A stretch of DNA of 5,141 nt from an uncultured Alphaproteobacteria bacterium (GTDB lineage Bacteria; Pseudomonadota; Alphaproteobacteria; Rickettsiales; Midichloriaceae): contig CAIOSF010000181.1 of the NCBI GenBank assembly GCA_903860855.1, forward strand, positions 1 to 5,141. Direction: 5' to 3'. A program made the position numbers and the translations under genes. Under the pieces are notes generated by a model. That model worked only from the letters and a program-made list of their open reading frames with translations. It had not been told where the DNA came from and made no database searches. Below are positions 1 to 5,141 of this stretch, piece after piece (the first letter of the stretch is position 1; each line of letters opens with the position of its first letter).

Positions 1-343
1 AACGATAGTGGTGATCCAGGTAATGGTTATTATCTAAACTATCATATATTATACCTAGAGCTTCGCCTGTCAGTTCTAACTTAAACCCCAATGATCTGGT
101 CATATCATCATGCTCCATTAGATATCTAATTCTATAACCAGATAGAATACATTCATCAGCAAAAGCGCCCACATCATTACGAACAATGGGTATAGGTTGT
201 ATCTGCGCATCGTTCAGATCAACGCAACCCAAGCACTCAATATGCTGTATCGCAATATCCTCTCCTCGCAGTCCGACCTTCTCACCCAAGATCAACAGAG
301 CTATGGCTTGCTGTACTTGTAACGCTATTGAAAGACTAGGCAT
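1..343 (-). CDS. Unrecognised protein, N-terminal 114 residues (cut by window edge)
   Basis: An ATG at 343 opens a frame that runs without a stop to position 1, giving 114 codons of a longer gene. An in-frame TAG lies nine codons upstream and no better start lies between, so 343 is the natural start; a GGA about seven bases before it is a weak ribosome-binding site. The protein begins with an amphipathic, aliphatic helix-like stretch (SIALQVQQAIALLILGEK, residues 5-22). A mixed alpha/beta-looking region follows with two close cysteines (ECLGC, 36-40) and a polar His/Asp-rich stretch near residues 104-113. There is no signal peptide and no clear membrane segment, so a cytoplasmic protein is likely. 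I do not recognise the family and assign no function. It follows the tRNA-Arg gene on the same strand by 64 bp. That the frame is coding is inferred from its length and even amino-acid composition. Confidence 0.6.
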   Translation of the reverse strand, partial: MPSLSIALQVQQAIALLILGEKVGLRGEDIAIQHIECLGCVDLNDAQIQPIPIVRNDVGAFADECILSGYRIRYLMEHDDMTRSLGFKLELTGEALGIIYDSLDNNHYLDHHYR

Positions 344-372
344 CGCTTCCGCTACACTCCCTGGTATCTAAA

Positions 373-383
373 ATTATATTATA
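373..383 (-). promoter_or_regulatory. Candidate tandem -10 elements before the left-edge gene
   Basis: On the minus strand two perfect TATAAT hexamers overlap by one base (TATAATATAAT), 30-40 bases before the ATG at 343. No convincing -35 hexamer sits at 16-18 bases, so this is only a candidate. The gene could instead be read through from the tRNA, since no terminator is visible between them. Confidence 0.3.
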
Positions 384-407
384 AGCAAAATGCAATCATA
401 GATATGA

Positions 408-483
408 TGGCGCATTTGACAGGAATCGAACCTGCAACCTCTGCCTTCGGAGGGCAGCGCTCTATCCGTTGAGCTACAAATGC
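408..483 (-). tRNA. tRNA-Arg, anticodon CCG
   Basis: The minus strand folds into a complete 76-nt cloverleaf. The acceptor stem GCATTTG/CAAATGC pairs at all seven positions. The D arm is GCTC/GAGC. The anticodon stem CTGCC/GGCAG carries the loop CTCCGAA, with anticodon CCG at 450-448. The T arm GCAGG/CCTGT has a TTCGAAT loop and one G-U pair. Discriminator G is followed by a gene-encoded CCA at 410-408. The tRNA reads the arginine codon CGG. It lies between the L,D-transpeptidase gene and the left-edge gene, all on the minus strand, and has its own promoter-like sequence. Confidence 0.97.
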
Positions 484-494
484 AGAACGGCCAG

Positions 495-523
495 ATTATG
501 GCGAATAGTTAGCTTGATGACAA
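495..523 (-). promoter_or_regulatory. Probable promoter of tRNA-Arg
   Basis: On the minus strand a -35 hexamer TTGTCA (523-518, 5/6 to consensus) and a -10 hexamer CATAAT (500-495, 5/6) are separated by exactly 17 bases. The -10 ends 11 bases before the mature tRNA 5' end at 483, leaving a short 5' leader for RNase P to remove. The element lies wholly in the gap between the tRNA and the stop codon of the L,D-transpeptidase gene. Confidence 0.65.
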
Positions 524-549
524 GTGGTTAATAATTATTTAGGTAGCGT

Positions 550-1113
550 TTAATACCAACTCCACTCTTCACTTATTTCTTGTACTATTAATTTGGAATC
601 AACACTCAATTTTGATACAATATCCAAAAGATCGTCATGAGAAAAAGCAACGCAACCGGCAGTGCCAGAATACTCCGGCCGAGCGACATGGATGAATATA
701 GCGCTACCTTTTTGCGGCACCACTGGAGAGTCGTTATATCCAACAACTATGATCAAATCATACAGATCATCATCTCTATAAAGATTCTCATGACTTATTG
801 CGATATCAAAGCTTCTCAAATCCACATGCCTATTGTAATAAGGATTTAACGGCTCATCGCACCACCCATCATATGGCTTGATTTCATACATAGGCAAGCT
901 ATCTTCGAAAATTTTTGGTAGAAATAATTGATCAATCTTATCCGGCCGCACCAGCACCTCCCTAAGAGGGAATGTACCCATGGGTGTCTTACCATCTCCC
1001 TCTCTCTTGTCGCTCGCAATGCCACTCTTGCCAACGGCGCACCGATACTCCATCCCTGCAACGATCGCTCGATACTCGCTATGCCGCAATGAAACCACTA
1101 TATCGTTAGCCAT
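550..1113 (-). CDS. L,D-transpeptidase, YkuD-domain family
   Basis: The 187-residue product matches the compact YkuD/ErfK-type L,D-transpeptidase family (COG3786-like). Such enzymes form 3-3 cross-links between peptidoglycan stem peptides, or attach proteins to them, using a catalytic cysteine. Visible motifs are GDGKTPMGTF (39-48), the GWCDEPLNPYYNR segment (83-95), SHE (108-110) and the catalytic block IFIHVARPEYSGTAGCVAF (140-158), with His142 and nucleophile Cys154. The last block has GTAGC where many relatives have SHGC, which is usual in this subfamily. No signal peptide or membrane anchor is seen, although the substrate is periplasmic, so export is unexplained. The start at 1113 is the first ATG after an in-frame TAG; its ribosome-binding site is weak. 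It is divergent from the outer-membrane barrel gene. The family call is strong; the exact role in this organism is inferred. Confidence 0.9.
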   Translation of the reverse strand: MANDIVVSLRHSEYRAIVAGMEYRCAVGKSGIASDKREGDGKTPMGTFPLREVLVRPDKIDQLFLPKIFEDSLPMYEIKPYDGWCDEPLNPYYNRHVDLRSFDIAISHENLYRDDDLYDLIIVVGYNDSPVVPQKGSAIFIHVARPEYSGTAGCVAFSHDDLLDIVSKLSVDSKLIVQEISEEWSWY

Positions 1114-1153
1114 ACAGTCGTACCTATACTATTTAGATAAATACTGCCTCAGC

Positions 1154-1270
1154 CTATATGATACTCCAGCAAAAATCAAGCAACGATGGATAGATATCGA
1201 TGACCAGGCCCCGTACTCCCTTGTAATCATAGGGGCGGGCTATCCTTATATCCTGCGTTTTGTAACTCAT
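1154..1270 (-). CDS. Doubtful small ORF, 38 codons
   Basis: An ATG at 1270 opens 38 codons ending in TAG at 1156-1154, 40 bases before the L,D-transpeptidase start and on the same strand. The product is soluble-looking, with IARPYDYKGVRGLVIDIYPS near residues 9-28, and resembles nothing I know. There is no clear ribosome-binding site. It could be a leader peptide, a gene remnant or chance; I lean towards chance. Confidence 0.15.
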   Translation of the reverse strand: MSYKTQDIRIARPYDYKGVRGLVIDIYPSLLDFCWSII

Positions 1271-1293
1271 ACTTTTTGTTGCAAATATACAAC

Positions 1294-1313
1294 ACAATCG
1301 CCCATTTGATTGT
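1294..1313. promoter_or_regulatory. Dyad ACAATC-N8-GATTGT upstream of the OMP promoter
   Basis: A perfect 6-bp inverted repeat with an 8-base spacer is centred about 27 bases upstream of the proposed -35 hexamer of the outer-membrane protein gene. A second, overlapping pair (AATCGC at 1296-1301, GCGATT at 1327-1332) abuts that -35. The position suits a regulator-binding site, but short dyads arise often by chance in AT-rich DNA. Confidence 0.25.
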
Positions 1314-1330
1314 AAATTTTCGCACGGCGA

Positions 1331-1361
1331 TTTACTTCGGCTTATGTCACTGCTATATAAT
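1331..1361 (+). promoter_or_regulatory. Probable promoter of the outer-membrane barrel gene
   Basis: An extended -10 motif TGC-TATATAAT (1351-1361) lies 17 bases after TTTACT (1331-1336), which matches the -35 consensus at four of six positions. Transcription would start near 1368 and give a leader of about 45 bases containing AAAGG (1401-1405), seven bases before the ATG at 1413. Confidence 0.55.
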
Positions 1362-1412
1362 CCTGCATGTTACGTTTGAATTTATATAAAAAATCATAAA
1401 AAAGGTAGTACG

Positions 1413-2072
1413 ATGAAAAAATTAACCTTGATTACGGCATCTATAATTGCTTTTTCTACAGCGGCATCTGCAAGCGCCCTTGAAAGCGGTGCATTCTATA
1501 TTAAACCTGTAGTTAGCTATGATATCGGTGACCTTAAAGCCAGTGCTACAGGCACCACACCTGGTGGAAGCTCCGGCTCTATAACGGTCACAGAATCAGG
1601 AACCCTTAAGAATGCTAAAGGTTTCCGTGGTGGTGTAGGCTTTGGTTATAATGTCACAGAGGACATCAGAACCGATGTAACATTTACCGCTGGTAATATC
1701 AAGAAGAAAGATAACAAGCTAGACAACTATAGCTTACTACTTGCTGGATATTATAACTTTATGTCTGGTAGCTCAGTTTCTCCATATATATCACTCGGTG
1801 TAGGTCTAGGACGCAGTAGAGCGAAAAACACCAGTGGAGATGCGACCGAAAATTTTAAGACCAAAAATACCACAAACGCTATATACAGAGCTGCTGTAGG
1901 TCTTGATTTTGCTATGACAAAAAGCATTATTTTAGATCTAAACTATGGCATTGGTAATATCGGCTCAACAAAAACCAAGTCAAAGGCAGTCATTGGGGAC
2001 CTCACTGGAAAGGCTACAGTAAAAGCAAATCTCGTTCAAAGCATTGAAGCCGCTGTTCGTTTTGGTTTCTAG
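1413..2072 (+). CDS. Outer-membrane beta-barrel protein, Adr/opacity-like
   Basis: The 219-residue product has a clear Sec signal peptide: a KK n-region, a hydrophobic core to about residue 18 and cleavage predicted after ASA (20-22). The mature part is rich in alternating hydrophobic/polar stretches, Gly, Ser and Thr, and ends in Phe (VRFGF), the signature read by the BAM machinery. The size suits an eight-stranded barrel of the Omp_b-brl/OmpA-like family. Segments such as FRGGVGFGYNV (71-81), YISLGVGLGRS (125-135), FKTKNTTNAIYRAAVGLDF and the C-terminal strand recall rickettsial Adr1/Adr2, adhesins known to bind host vitronectin. Likely exposed loops lie at about 44-65 and 135-155. The start has a good ribosome-binding site (AAAGG, seven bases away). 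The gene looks monocistronic, with its own promoter and strong terminator, as suits an abundant surface protein. The barrel call is firm; adhesin function is inference. Confidence 0.85.
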   Translation: MKKLTLITASIIAFSTAASASALESGAFYIKPVVSYDIGDLKASATGTTPGGSSGSITVTESGTLKNAKGFRGGVGFGYNVTEDIRTDVTFTAGNIKKKDNKLDNYSLLLAGYYNFMSGSSVSPYISLGVGLGRSRAKNTSGDATENFKTKNTTNAIYRAAVGLDFAMTKSIILDLNYGIGNIGSTKTKSKAVIGDLTGKATVKANLVQSIEAAVRFGF

Positions 2073-2094
2073 TGTTATAAAAAAAGTTGATGTT

Positions 2095-2109
2095 CGTTAT
2101 CCTATAACG
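2095..2109 (+). repeat. Small hairpin CGTTAT-CCT-ATAACG
   Basis: A perfect 6-bp stem with a three-base loop lies between the barrel gene's stop codon and its terminator. It could stabilise the 3' end of the transcript; it has no U-tract and is unlikely to terminate by itself. Confidence 0.3.
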
Positions 2110-2121
2110 GGCTGAATTGAT

Positions 2122-2162
2122 ATAAAAGGGGCGGCGCAAGTGATTGTGCTCGTCCCTTTTAT
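2122..2162 (+). terminator. Strong intrinsic terminator, probably bidirectional
   Basis: The arms ATAAAAGGGGCG (2122-2133) and CGTCCCTTTTAT (2151-2162) pair over 12 bp with one G-U. They continue, after one bulged T, into an inner GCGCA/TGTGC stem with a six-base loop. The GC-rich core flanked by AAAA and TTTT is the classic Rho-independent form and would work on either strand. It lies 50 bases after the barrel gene's stop and 74 bases before the biotin-ligase start. Confidence 0.85.
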
Positions 2163-2235
2163 GCGTATGGTACGATTCTTCAGATAGCTATCCACTAACA
2201 CCCCCCTCTCCCCTCTTAATAATAAAAAAAAGATC

Positions 2236-3201
2236 ATGAAACCAAAAGACCTACCCATCATTTGGTATGATGAATTGGACAGCACCCAGCTGAAGGCAAA
2301 AAGGCTGATAGACCAGAAAGGATGGGTTACCAATGCAATCGGCCATAGTGACTCAAGTGACATAGGCAAAAATGTCTCTATCAGTGGCGGGGCCGTCTTG
2401 GTTGCACATAATCAGACTTCTGGCTATGGTAGACGCAGTAGGGTATGGAGCTCTTGCGGGGGCAACTTATCAACCACCATTTTCATGCGCAAAAGCATGA
2501 TATTACCACCTCAATCACAATATGATAACAGCCTGGAAGTGGATGATACCTCGCTATCACAGCTCTGCTTTGTCGCTGCTATAGCGATTGGTGAAGCGAT
2601 ATTGAGCTTCCGCCATAAGAACATTTCAGAACAATCTATAGATAATAAAATGCCGGGAATAGGTGGGATGGCAGATTATGAGCTGGCTCTGGGCTATAAA
2701 TGGGTCAATGATATTATGATCGGCAATAAGAAAGTGGCTGGCATACTTCTCGAAAATTATAAAGAATTTGTTCTCTTAGGTATTGGCGTCAATATCAACC
2801 AAAAACCTTGTGATTTACCAGCTACAAGCCTCTCAGATCATGGAATCATAACGAGGGCTGATGACATTCTTACAAAAATATTAGCAATAATGGGAGGGTT
2901 GCTCAATGAATGGCGACTATACGGTTTTGCTCCGATTAGAGAGCTCTGGCTCAGTAGAGCTCTCTACTTGAACCAAACAATGACTGTAGCTTTACCAGCT
3001 GGTGCATTGAAAGATAGGGATGGATATCCTAGCGGCGTGGGCTGCTCTGCTGATGATCGTAAGGACAAAGACCTTAGCTATTGTGAACTTACCGGAATAT
3101 TCCTTGGAATAGATGGAAACGGCTCAGCCCTCATCAGAAGAGATGGTGATCCACACCAAACACAACTTGTGATCAATGTTGGCGATGTGCTAATGCAGTA
3201 A
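2236..3201 (+). CDS. birA: Biotin--[acetyl-CoA-carboxylase] ligase (monofunctional BirA/BPL)
   Basis: The product activates biotin with ATP to biotinyl-AMP and transfers it to the lysine of biotin carboxyl-carrier domains. Motifs in order are LDSTQ (14-18), the adenylate-binding loop QTSGYGRRSRVW (60-71), KWVND (155-159, with the conserved Lys), KKVAGILLE (165-173) and GIGVNIN (182-188). A small C-terminal SH3-like domain follows (about 243-321). There is no N-terminal helix-turn-helix, so this is a class I enzyme without the repressor role of E. coli BirA. At 321 residues it is longer than the usual 230-270. The extra residues lie mostly at about 28-51, 88-106, 128-150 and 258-280. The second Arg of the canonical GRGRRG loop is Tyr64 and the last Gly is Ser68, while the key Arg66 (E. 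coli R118) remains. The ATG at 2236 has only a weak purine-rich AAAAGA before it. It starts downstream of the terminator at 2122-2162, so its own promoter is needed, but none is obvious. Confidence 0.9.
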   Translation: MKPKDLPIIWYDELDSTQLKAKRLIDQKGWVTNAIGHSDSSDIGKNVSISGGAVLVAHNQTSGYGRRSRVWSSCGGNLSTTIFMRKSMILPPQSQYDNSLEVDDTSLSQLCFVAAIAIGEAILSFRHKNISEQSIDNKMPGIGGMADYELALGYKWVNDIMIGNKKVAGILLENYKEFVLLGIGVNINQKPCDLPATSLSDHGIITRADDILTKILAIMGGLLNEWRLYGFAPIRELWLSRALYLNQTMTVALPAGALKDRDGYPSGVGCSADDRKDKDLSYCELTGIFLGIDGNGSALIRRDGDPHQTQLVINVGDVLMQ

Positions 3202-3204
3202 TAT

Positions 3205-3233
3205 TTGATATATTTTATTCTCGCTATTAATAT
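3205..3233 (+). promoter_or_regulatory. Candidate promoter of the acyltransferase gene
   Basis: TTGATA (3205-3210, 5/6 to -35 consensus) and TAATAT (3228-3233, 4/6 to -10) are 17 bases apart in the 52-base gap after the biotin-ligase stop. Transcription would start near 3240, leaving a leader of only about 14 bases. Read-through from the biotin-ligase gene is equally possible, since no terminator lies between. Confidence 0.4.
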
Positions 3234-3253
3234 GTATATGAAAAGTTAGGAGT

Positions 3254-4321
3254 ATGTACTCTCAAAACGTTAATTATCTTGCAAGATTAGACCATTTAAG
3301 GTTTTATGCGGCATTATTGGTATTGGTCTTTCATTCGATACCACATGATGTCACCAAACCTCTTGCTATGGGTGTTGATTTATTTTTTACTCTCAGCGGT
3401 TTTATATTCATGTATATCGTAGCTTCAAATGAAGAGAGATGCTTAAACTACGGCAAATTTTTATATAACAGATGTTGTCGTATTCTGCCGTTGGTGCTTT
3501 GGATGTTCTTTATGGTTATTTGCACTATGCGTGAAACATTCCATGCTACCGATGTTTTTCAGCTCCTATTCCTTAACATGCCTGCTGGAACCAGCAAGTT
3601 TGATTGGGGAGGTAACAACCTTTCGGTACCATGGTGGACTGTTTCTGTGGAGTTTTGTTTTTATTTTATATTTCCATTTTTAGCTAAATTTTATCACAAA
3701 TATGGAATCAAATATCTAGCTCTCGTTATCGCAGTGACTATCTTATCAAAAATCGTGATTTTTTATACAAGAGCCCCTGAAGTTGGCTACGGTAAGGTCT
3801 TCATGCAGATCCATTATTCAATAATTGGCCACCTAGATACATTCGTTGTTGGTATGATCGCTGGCTTGTTCTACTTAAAACGACAAAATACCTTCATCGC
3901 ATCGTTACTAGCTTCACCACTAATATTGGTCATCTCTGCCATTGCAATATACATGATTGCTGTAATGGATAATATTCCAATAGAATGGTATGGTATATCC
4001 TATGGATTTTTGTGTAGTGTCTTTATCCTATCTTACCTGCTCATGAGAGTTACAATACCCAAGCTGCTTGATAATTGCCTGTCAAAATTGGGCACGATTA
4101 GCTTCTCAATCTATCTAGGTCACGAATTAATCTTAAATTTATTAGACACACTAAAGGTGAAAGGTTCAATATTCCTTCTACTTCCTAACCTATCTACCAT
4201 CTATCAAGATATCTTGTTCTCTCTATTAATTTATTTGCCATTTGTTTGCGCTTTTGCAGCCGTCACCTATTTTACAATTGAAAAGCCCTTCTTGGAGATA
4301 AGGGTCAAATATTTACAGTAA
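3254..4321 (+). CDS. Acyltransferase-3 family integral membrane protein (OafA/WecH-like)
   Basis: The 355-residue polytopic protein has the hallmarks of the acyltransferase-3 family (PF01757), which moves acetyl or other acyl groups across the inner membrane onto O-antigen, capsule, peptidoglycan or exported small molecules. LDHLRFYAALLVLVFH (12-27) holds the typical Arg16-X10-His27 pair. GVDLFFTLSGFIF (40-52) is the second hallmark, followed by RCCRILPL (73-80), PWWTVSVEFCFYFIFP (126-141) with conserved Glu133, LGTISFSIYLGHELIL (279-294) and IEKPF (342-346). About ten hydrophobic segments are visible and no periplasmic SGNH domain is attached. AGGAG (3248-3252) ends one base before the ATG, unusually tight, but no other in-frame start exists nearby. 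The acceptor cannot be deduced; the nearby envelope genes suggest a surface glycan. The base composition looks somewhat more AT-rich than that of the biotin-ligase gene, possibly a sign of separate origin. Confidence 0.88.
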   Translation: MYSQNVNYLARLDHLRFYAALLVLVFHSIPHDVTKPLAMGVDLFFTLSGFIFMYIVASNEERCLNYGKFLYNRCCRILPLVLWMFFMVICTMRETFHATDVFQLLFLNMPAGTSKFDWGGNNLSVPWWTVSVEFCFYFIFPFLAKFYHKYGIKYLALVIAVTILSKIVIFYTRAPEVGYGKVFMQIHYSIIGHLDTFVVGMIAGLFYLKRQNTFIASLLASPLILVISAIAIYMIAVMDNIPIEWYGISYGFLCSVFILSYLLMRVTIPKLLDNCLSKLGTISFSIYLGHELILNLLDTLKVKGSIFLLLPNLSTIYQDILFSLLIYLPFVCAFAAVTYFTIEKPFLEIRVKYLQ

Positions 4322-4339
4322 TGCTATATCAACTAGCAT
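4321..4339 (+). terminator. Weak hairpin at the acyltransferase stop codon
   Basis: ATGCTA (4321-4326) and TAGCAT (4334-4339) form a 6-bp stem with a seven-base loop, starting at the last base of the TAA. It is AT-rich and has no following U-tract, so terminator activity is doubtful. No better terminator is seen for either convergent gene in 4322-4407. Confidence 0.2.
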
Positions 4340-4407
4340 ATCATCACTCTCCTATAGGGTATTTCTCTTCATTCTAATGTTATCACCTTGGTGCCGCCCT
4401 CTGGCCT

Positions 4408-4956
4408 CTAAGGCAAAGGCAAGGGATTATCAGCCATGGTGCGTAAATAAGCGATCAAGTTTGCTCTATCCTTGTCATCTTTGATCCCGGCAAATGCCAT
4501 CTTGGTTCCAGGCACATAAACCTTAGGAGCATAGAGATATCTATACAACTCTTCATATGTCCAGGCTTTACTTTCTGATTTGCGTTTTAACATAGCATCA
4601 GAATAACTAAAATCACTCTTATGGCCAGTAACAGAGCCGATAATATTCCATAAATTTGGTCCAACCCTATTCGCACCTCCATTATCATCTGTATGGCATA
4701 CGGCGCATTTGCGGAATACATCTCCGCCTTTGATCGCATCAGCACCAGCCATAATAGCCTTTATATCCAAAATATCGGGCAATGTTGCTGATGGTAGCTC
4801 AGCCGCAGCATCATTACTGGATTTTATCTCAATCTCATATCCTGGTTTCTGCATTTGAATTTCCGTGCCATAAAGGAGTCTACCTATGTTATCGCTAAAA
4901 ACAAAGGCAAAGACTGCTAGGGCTAGGGCTAGAGCTATTTTATCAAAATTCTCCAT
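4408..4956 (-). CDS. Membrane-anchored class I cytochrome c (CycM/cytochrome c552-like)
   Basis: Started at the ATG at 4956, the product has 182 residues. It has a short cytoplasmic end, one uncleaved membrane helix (about 6-29, KIALALALAVFAFVF then the anchor end), a charged/Ala-rich linker (about 40-70) and a periplasmic class I cytochrome c domain. The haem-attachment motif is CAVCH (84-88), and VGPNLWNIIGSVTGHK (98-113) is typical of mitochondrial-type class I cytochromes. The axial methionine is Met153 in PGTKMAFAGI (149-158), and the C-terminal helix is around ANLIAYLRTM. Such proteins carry electrons from the bc1 complex to cytochrome c oxidase in alphaproteobacteria and are common in Rickettsiales. 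The 4956 start is preferred because AAGGA stands just before it and relatives begin right at the membrane helix. The frame stays open upstream to the window edge, so a longer protein cannot be excluded. It is convergent with the acyltransferase gene, 86 bp away. Confidence 0.88.
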   Translation of the reverse strand: MENFDKIALALALAVFAFVFSDNIGRLLYGTEIQMQKPGYEIEIKSSNDAAAELPSATLPDILDIKAIMAGADAIKGGDVFRKCAVCHTDDNGGANRVGPNLWNIIGSVTGHKSDFSYSDAMLKRKSESKAWTYEELYRYLYAPKVYVPGTKMAFAGIKDDKDRANLIAYLRTMADNPLPLP

Positions 4957-5141
4957 TTCCTTTTTAAAAGTGACGAACTCAGCTTCGACATGAAGAAACT
5001 CGGTTTTACGGTTATGATCGAATATTTTTTCACGGTAGCGATCTACTTCTTCTACTTGGAAGTTGGCGATTTTGGCCGAAAGTTCAGGGTTTTTGGTCGA
5101 TACATTGATGACAACAGACAAATACTTACTTCGGAAAAATG
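4957..5141 (-). CDS. Open frame upstream of the cytochrome, Wzz/GumC/CtrB-like fragment (cut by window edge)
   Basis: This stretch is in phase with the cytochrome gene and has no stop to the window end, giving 61 complete codons. A TTG at 5121 is the only start-like codon upstream of 4956, but the frame continues beyond it. The encoded segment begins with a beta-strand-like SVVINVSTKNPELSAKIANF, followed by a charged, coiled-coil-like helix with EEVDRYREKIFDHNRKTEF. The pattern I-x-V-S-x-(K/D)-x-P-x-L-(S/A)-A-x-I-A-N, followed by a long helix, is known from polysaccharide chain-length determinants and capsule-export inner-membrane proteins. If so, its normal C-terminal half, with the second membrane helix, has been replaced by the cytochrome. 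It may be the remnant of a truncated gene, or part of a genuine fusion. The resemblance is from memory and rests on a short segment. The opposite strand is also open here (ATG at 4990), giving a Phe-rich product that looks like an antisense shadow. Confidence 0.4.

Noticed and set aside
186..371. Plus-strand ORF of 61 codons, rich in Cys and Ser
   Set aside because: It lies antisense to the longer and more protein-like minus-strand frame 1-343, and its composition is typical of a shadow frame.
530..539. AATAATTATT perfect palindrome between the tRNA and L,D-transpeptidase genes
   Set aside because: It is too short, contains only A and T and lacks a loop or U-tract; chance in AT-rich DNA is the simplest explanation.
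1208..1236. GCCCC/GGGGC inverted repeat with a 19-base loop in the divergent gap
   Set aside because: The stem is only five pairs, the loop is long and unstructured, and no U-tract or known riboswitch feature accompanies it.
980..1309. Plus-strand ORF of 109 codons overlapping the L,D-transpeptidase start and the divergent gap
   Set aside because: Its first part is antisense to a gene with intact catalytic motifs, the rest resembles no known protein, and it lacks a ribosome-binding site.
3232..3249. Five-codon mini-ORF ending just before the acyltransferase start
   Set aside because: It is too short to judge, lies partly before the expected transcript start and has no ribosome-binding site.
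4384..4393. CACCTTGGTG near-palindrome after the cytochrome stop codon
   Set aside because: Four-base arms with a two-base centre cannot form a stable hairpin, and there is no U-tract for a terminator.
4990..5141. Plus-strand frame open to the window edge with a Phe/Tyr-rich, membrane-like product
   Set aside because: Antisense of Glu/Lys-rich helix codons gives Phe/Leu-rich translation; there is no ribosome-binding site, and the minus-strand frame has family-like motifs.

Overview
The window looks like chromosomal DNA from an alphaproteobacterial, Rickettsiales-type endosymbiont, possibly of the Midichloriaceae or Rickettsiaceae. The evidence is a membrane-anchored CycM-type cytochrome c, a small Adr/opacity-like outer-membrane beta-barrel, a YkuD-type L,D-transpeptidase, AT-leaning codon use and scattered single genes rather than long operons. 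This assignment comes from remembered family features, not a search, and the genus is open.

Layout. Positions 1-343 (minus) hold the 5' part of an unrecognised protein gene cut by the window edge. A complete tRNA-Arg(CCG) lies at 408-483 (minus) with a good sigma-70-type promoter at 495-523. An L,D-transpeptidase gene occupies 550-1113 (minus). The 299 bp at 1114-1412 separate divergent genes. They hold the promoter of the next gene, a small dyad just upstream of it and a doubtful 38-codon ORF. An outer-membrane barrel gene at 1413-2072 (plus) ends in a textbook intrinsic terminator at 2122-2162. A monofunctional biotin-protein ligase gene (2236-3201, plus) follows, then an acyltransferase-3 family membrane protein (3254-4321, plus), apparently with its own promoter. 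Convergent to it on the minus strand is a membrane-bound c-type cytochrome, best started at 4956. The same reading frame stays open upstream of this start to the window edge (4957-5141). That upstream piece resembles part of a polysaccharide chain-length determinant or capsule-export (Wzz/GumC/CtrB-like) protein.

Function. The genes do not form one pathway. Three concern the cell envelope (peptidoglycan cross-linking, outer-membrane barrel, surface-glycan acylation), and the Wzz-like fragment may add a fourth. The others are housekeeping: biotinylation of acetyl/propionyl-CoA carboxylase, respiratory electron transfer and translation. I see no convincing mobile element, CRISPR array, defence system or clearly new system. 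The points most worth a second look are the Wzz-like frame joined in phase to the cytochrome and the insertion-rich biotin ligase with an altered adenylate-binding loop.
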